Below the pieces are notes generated by a model. The model saw only the letters and a list, made by a program, of their open reading frames with translations, was not told where the DNA came from and ran no database searches. 7,802 nucleotides of DNA, taken from positions 1 through 7,802 of the forward strand of contig CANRCO010000054.1 in the NCBI GenBank assembly GCA_947629125.1, read 5' to 3'. This document shows positions 5,923 through 7,802 of the stretch, piece after piece; the first letter of the stretch is position 1, and each line of letters begins with the position of its first letter. Position numbers and translations under genes: made by a program. The DNA is from an uncultured Bacilli bacterium (GTDB taxonomy: Bacteria; Bacillota_I; Bacilli_A; RF39; UBA660).

Positions 5923-7668
5923 TTAAATTGTTAGTTTGTACGGATTTGTTTTTGTTCCATCTCCACTCACTATTTTTACATCTGATTTTAGATATAGAAC
6001 TGGACGAACCCGATATTCGTTATCAACGCCGTCCCCAGGACTGACATAGCCGTTATCGTACACATTAGCAGCATGGCTATCATTAGACACATACGGACTT
6101 ATTGTCCACTGATAGTACTCACTATCCCATAACCAGTCATTTGTTTTACAATCTACATATTCACTATCATTCCAGTTATATAATTCTTTTTCTAAACAAG
6201 ATGTTCTGTCTTTATTTGGTCCACCACTTGTTGCATAGCCATAATCACTAACATACATTAAGCCTACCATAGCATTTGTACTTGTTGGATTTGTACTATA
6301 TACATTATCAGCATGTTCTTTTGAATAATATATTGTAGCTGTCGCTGTACTAGATTCATCGGATTTTAATCCACCTAAATACCATTTTGCTTCTTCAAAA
6401 AGATTTTTACTTATTTTTTTTATTCCTATATTACTAAAATCATAGTATTGATAATAGACAGTTGGTTGTTTTTCAAGTGCATCTCTTCCATAATTAGCTG
6501 TTTTTGTTATATCTCTATTCCAGTAGGCATCATTTAATAATTTGTTTAAACTTGCATTTTGCCAATTGTTATATGAATCATTACTTCCAGTGCATTCGCC
6601 TGTTTCATCAATTCCTTCATTACATTTTTCATCCCAATAGATTTCTCCTATTCCTTCTTCACGGATGATTTTTAGTCTTTTTTCACTCCCTTTAGTTCCA
6701 CCTTCAACGTTATTCATTACTCCAATGATGCGCCATAATATTGGGTCGCCTTTTTTATGGATTAATGTACAACCTATATTATATTGACCATCAACTCCAT
6801 TGTTACATGCTTCTTTTGATGTATATTCAACAAAATCGGTTTTTGATGTGCCATTATATCCATGATATATATCTGTTTGATATACTCCATTTCCGATATC
6901 TACATAGTTAGCTGGGTCTTTTCCAATATATCGGATGTTTTGGTCTGCTGTATCATCTACTGCTAATTGTGTTGTAGTTTCTGTACTTGCAGCTGCTGGT
7001 TGATTAGCTAACTTTGTTATTTTTTCTACAGCATTCTCTGGTGCTACTACTGTTCCGTATATGCTTATTTTTCCCTTATAACTTTTACTCATTTCGCTAT
7101 CTGGTGTATTTTTATCTATCCACATTCTTAAGGTATATTCGATTGAATCATTACCTTCATTCTTTGGCCCTAATGTTCCTGTTTCTAATCGTCTTGTTTC
7201 ATATGTTTTATCACCTTCAATTAATGAAGGTATACTAGCATATGTTGTTAATCCTACTACTGCTCCATCATTTAAAATTGTATCAATATTATCACTATTT
7301 ATTCTACTACCTTCTGCTACTTCTTTTAAACTTTCTAAGTTAACATTATATGATACATAACTATCACACTCATTTTTTAAAGTAAATGTATATCCTGTTA
7401 AAGATTTTCCTTCAGCATCACTTATTGGATATGCTTTCTCTAAATTTATTGGACTTGTTGTATTCCCAGCTAACGTTTTATTTTCATATATCAATTTTAA
7501 ACATGTTGTGTTTATGACATTTTTATCTTCTTGCACTTTAGTTGTTGTCCAATATGCATATGTTCCTCCAATTACTATTAATAGTACTAAACAGATACTT
7601 GCTACTGTTATATACTGTTTTTTTCTACTATTATTTACCTTTACATTTAATTTTTGACCTTTTATCAC
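5923..7668 (-). CDS. Exported surface protein with SipW-type leader and lectin-like variable C-terminus
   Basis: This 581-residue protein has a basic N-terminus (1-18), a hydrophobic segment (19-38) and GGTYAYW (34-40), the pattern of SipW-dependent (TasA/camelysin-type) leaders; it is either cleaved there or stays as an N-terminal anchor. Residues about 45-210 form a strand-rich domain, followed by an Ala/Thr-rich linker (220-240). A second domain (about 245-581) has LWRIIGVMN, YNNWQNASLNKLL, MYVSDYGYAT, DWLW, YYQWTISP and RVRPVLYLKSDVKI, a domain type repeated in gut Bacilli surface proteins and resembling C-type-lectin-like folds (inference). Eight exported Cys fall in four close pairs (56/101, 288/300, 349/359, 491/507), suggesting disulfides. 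There is no LPxTG. The start is GTG with GAGGTG (7675-7680) 6 nt before it. Ligand unknown. No SipW gene is in the window. Confidence 0.8.
   Translation of the reverse strand: MIKGQKLNVKVNNSRKKQYITVASICLVLLIVIGGTYAYWTTTKVQEDKNVINTTCLKLIYENKTLAGNTTSPINLEKAYPISDAEGKSLTGYTFTLKNECDSYVSYNVNLESLKEVAEGSRINSDNIDTILNDGAVVGLTTYASIPSLIEGDKTYETRRLETGTLGPKNEGNDSIEYTLRMWIDKNTPDSEMSKSYKGKISIYGTVVAPENAVEKITKLANQPAAASTETTTQLAVDDTADQNIRYIGKDPANYVDIGNGVYQTDIYHGYNGTSKTDFVEYTSKEACNNGVDGQYNIGCTLIHKKGDPILWRIIGVMNNVEGGTKGSEKRLKIIREEGIGEIYWDEKCNEGIDETGECTGSNDSYNNWQNASLNKLLNDAYWNRDITKTANYGRDALEKQPTVYYQYYDFSNIGIKKISKNLFEEAKWYLGGLKSDESSTATATIYYSKEHADNVYSTNPTSTNAMVGLMYVSDYGYATSGGPNKDRTSCLEKELYNWNDSEYVDCKTNDWLWDSEYYQWTISPYVSNDSHAANVYDNGYVSPGDGVDNEYRVRPVLYLKSDVKIVSGDGTKTNPYKLTI
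6010..6108 (-). other. Putative hypervariable segment (residues 521-553)
   Basis: The codons between W521 and VRPV carry clearly more G+C than the surrounding DNA: 52 of the 110 bases at 6001-6110 are G or C by hand count. Eight codons end in C (AGC, TAC, AAC, GGC, GTC, GAC, GGC, AAC), although neighbouring genes favour A or T in the third position. The segment lies between fixed anchors, SP before and VRPVLYLK after. This layout resembles the variable region of a diversity-generating retroelement target, where template adenines, often in AAC/AAY codons, are randomised. No template repeat or reverse transcriptase is in the window, so this is a hypothesis. Confidence 0.45.
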
Positions 7669-7687
7669 TTGTTACACCTCGTATTTT

Positions 7688-7711
7688 ATTATTTGTAATT
7701 TTATTATAATT
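7688..7711 (-). promoter_or_regulatory. TATAAT-containing upstream region of the surface-protein gene
   Basis: Reading leftward, AATTATAATAAA (7711-7700, TATAAT at 7703-7708) is followed 6 nt later by AATAAT. The predicted start is about 7696 and the leader about 28 nt, with a good SD. The -35 position at 17 bp reads ATGCAA and overlaps the inner edge of the terminal repeat at 7727; it is a poor match. TTGACC in the repeat is 24 bp from the -10, too far for a usual promoter. Confidence 0.45.
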
Positions 7712-7726
7712 TATTCTTGAGGTATT

Positions 7727-7802
7727 TGCATTGGTCAAGAGAAAGTAGACAAAAAAGTAAAAAAAGAGGGGGGTATTTAATCTTTGTTATAATAAAGATG
7801 TT
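7727..7802. repeat. Right copy of the 76-bp perfect terminal inverted repeat
   Basis: Exact reverse complement of bases 1-76. Its inner edge is at 7727, 58 bp upstream of the surface-protein start codon, so the repeat is the upstream flank of an inward-reading gene at this end too. It runs to the last base of the window and may continue beyond. Confidence 0.97.
7785..7793 (+). promoter_or_regulatory. Outward-facing extended -10 candidate in the right repeat
   Basis: TGT directly before TATAAT (7788-7793) points out of the window. It is the mirror copy of the element at 10-18 and likewise lacks a clear -35. If the repeat is the start of a longer element, this could drive a gene just outside the window. 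Confidence 0.3.

Noticed and set aside
7014..7238. Plus-strand open frame of 74 codons inside the surface-protein gene
   Set aside because: It is antisense to a well-supported coding region, gives a low-complexity Phe/Leu/Tyr-rich product, and is the expected shadow of AT-rich codons.
5923..7668. Template repeat or reverse transcriptase for diversification within the window
   Set aside because: No second near-copy of the 6010-6108 segment and no reverse-transcriptase motif (such as YxDD in a suitable frame) was found in any coding region.
1..7802. A complete linear replicon or phage with terminal inverted repeats
   Set aside because: There are no replication, terminal-protein, telomere-resolvase or structural genes; the content is ordinary chromosomal.
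1..7802. CRISPR array, tRNA, rRNA or riboswitch
   Set aside because: No spaced direct repeats, cloverleaf or known aptamer core is visible, and all intergenic gaps are short (under 210 bp).

Overview
The window is AT-rich DNA from a low-GC Bacillota, most likely an uncultured gut-type member of the Bacilli (RF39 or related lineages). The evidence is UppP, an RNase J paralogue, a DUF3603/YjbA-like protein, Shine-Dalgarno (SD) sites of the AGGAG and GGTGAT type, and a SipW-type surface protein ending in a VRPVLYLKSDV-like C-terminus. TGA ends one gene and every visible Trp is TGG, so the standard bacterial code applies.

Layout, left to right: a 76-bp terminal repeat (1-76); a small Cro/CI-type HTH regulator (+); a bidirectional terminator hairpin; a leftward trio of a 2-TM membrane peptide, a DUF3603-like protein and an NTF2-like lipoprotein; a short divergent promoter region; uppP (+), whose stop codon overlaps that of a leftward PHP-domain phosphoesterase; a ferritin-like helical protein; an RNase J2-like protein; a large exported surface protein (-); and the same 76-bp repeat, inverted (7727-7802). 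Most genes are ordinary chromosomal cell-wall, RNA-processing and envelope genes, each with compact control signals.

Three things stand out. First, both physical ends of the window are the same perfect 76-bp sequence in inverted orientation. It lies upstream of the two outermost genes, which both read inward. Second, the surface protein carries a GC-raised, NNC-codon-rich stretch before VRPVLYLK that looks like the variable region of a diversity-generating retroelement target, although no reverse transcriptase or template repeat is in the window. Third, the RNase J-like protein has lost part of its metal-binding motif. Smaller regulatory details include a hairpin that would bury the SD site of the ferritin-like gene and two stop codons that share one TTAA.

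Family names come from motif recognition by eye; no database search was run.
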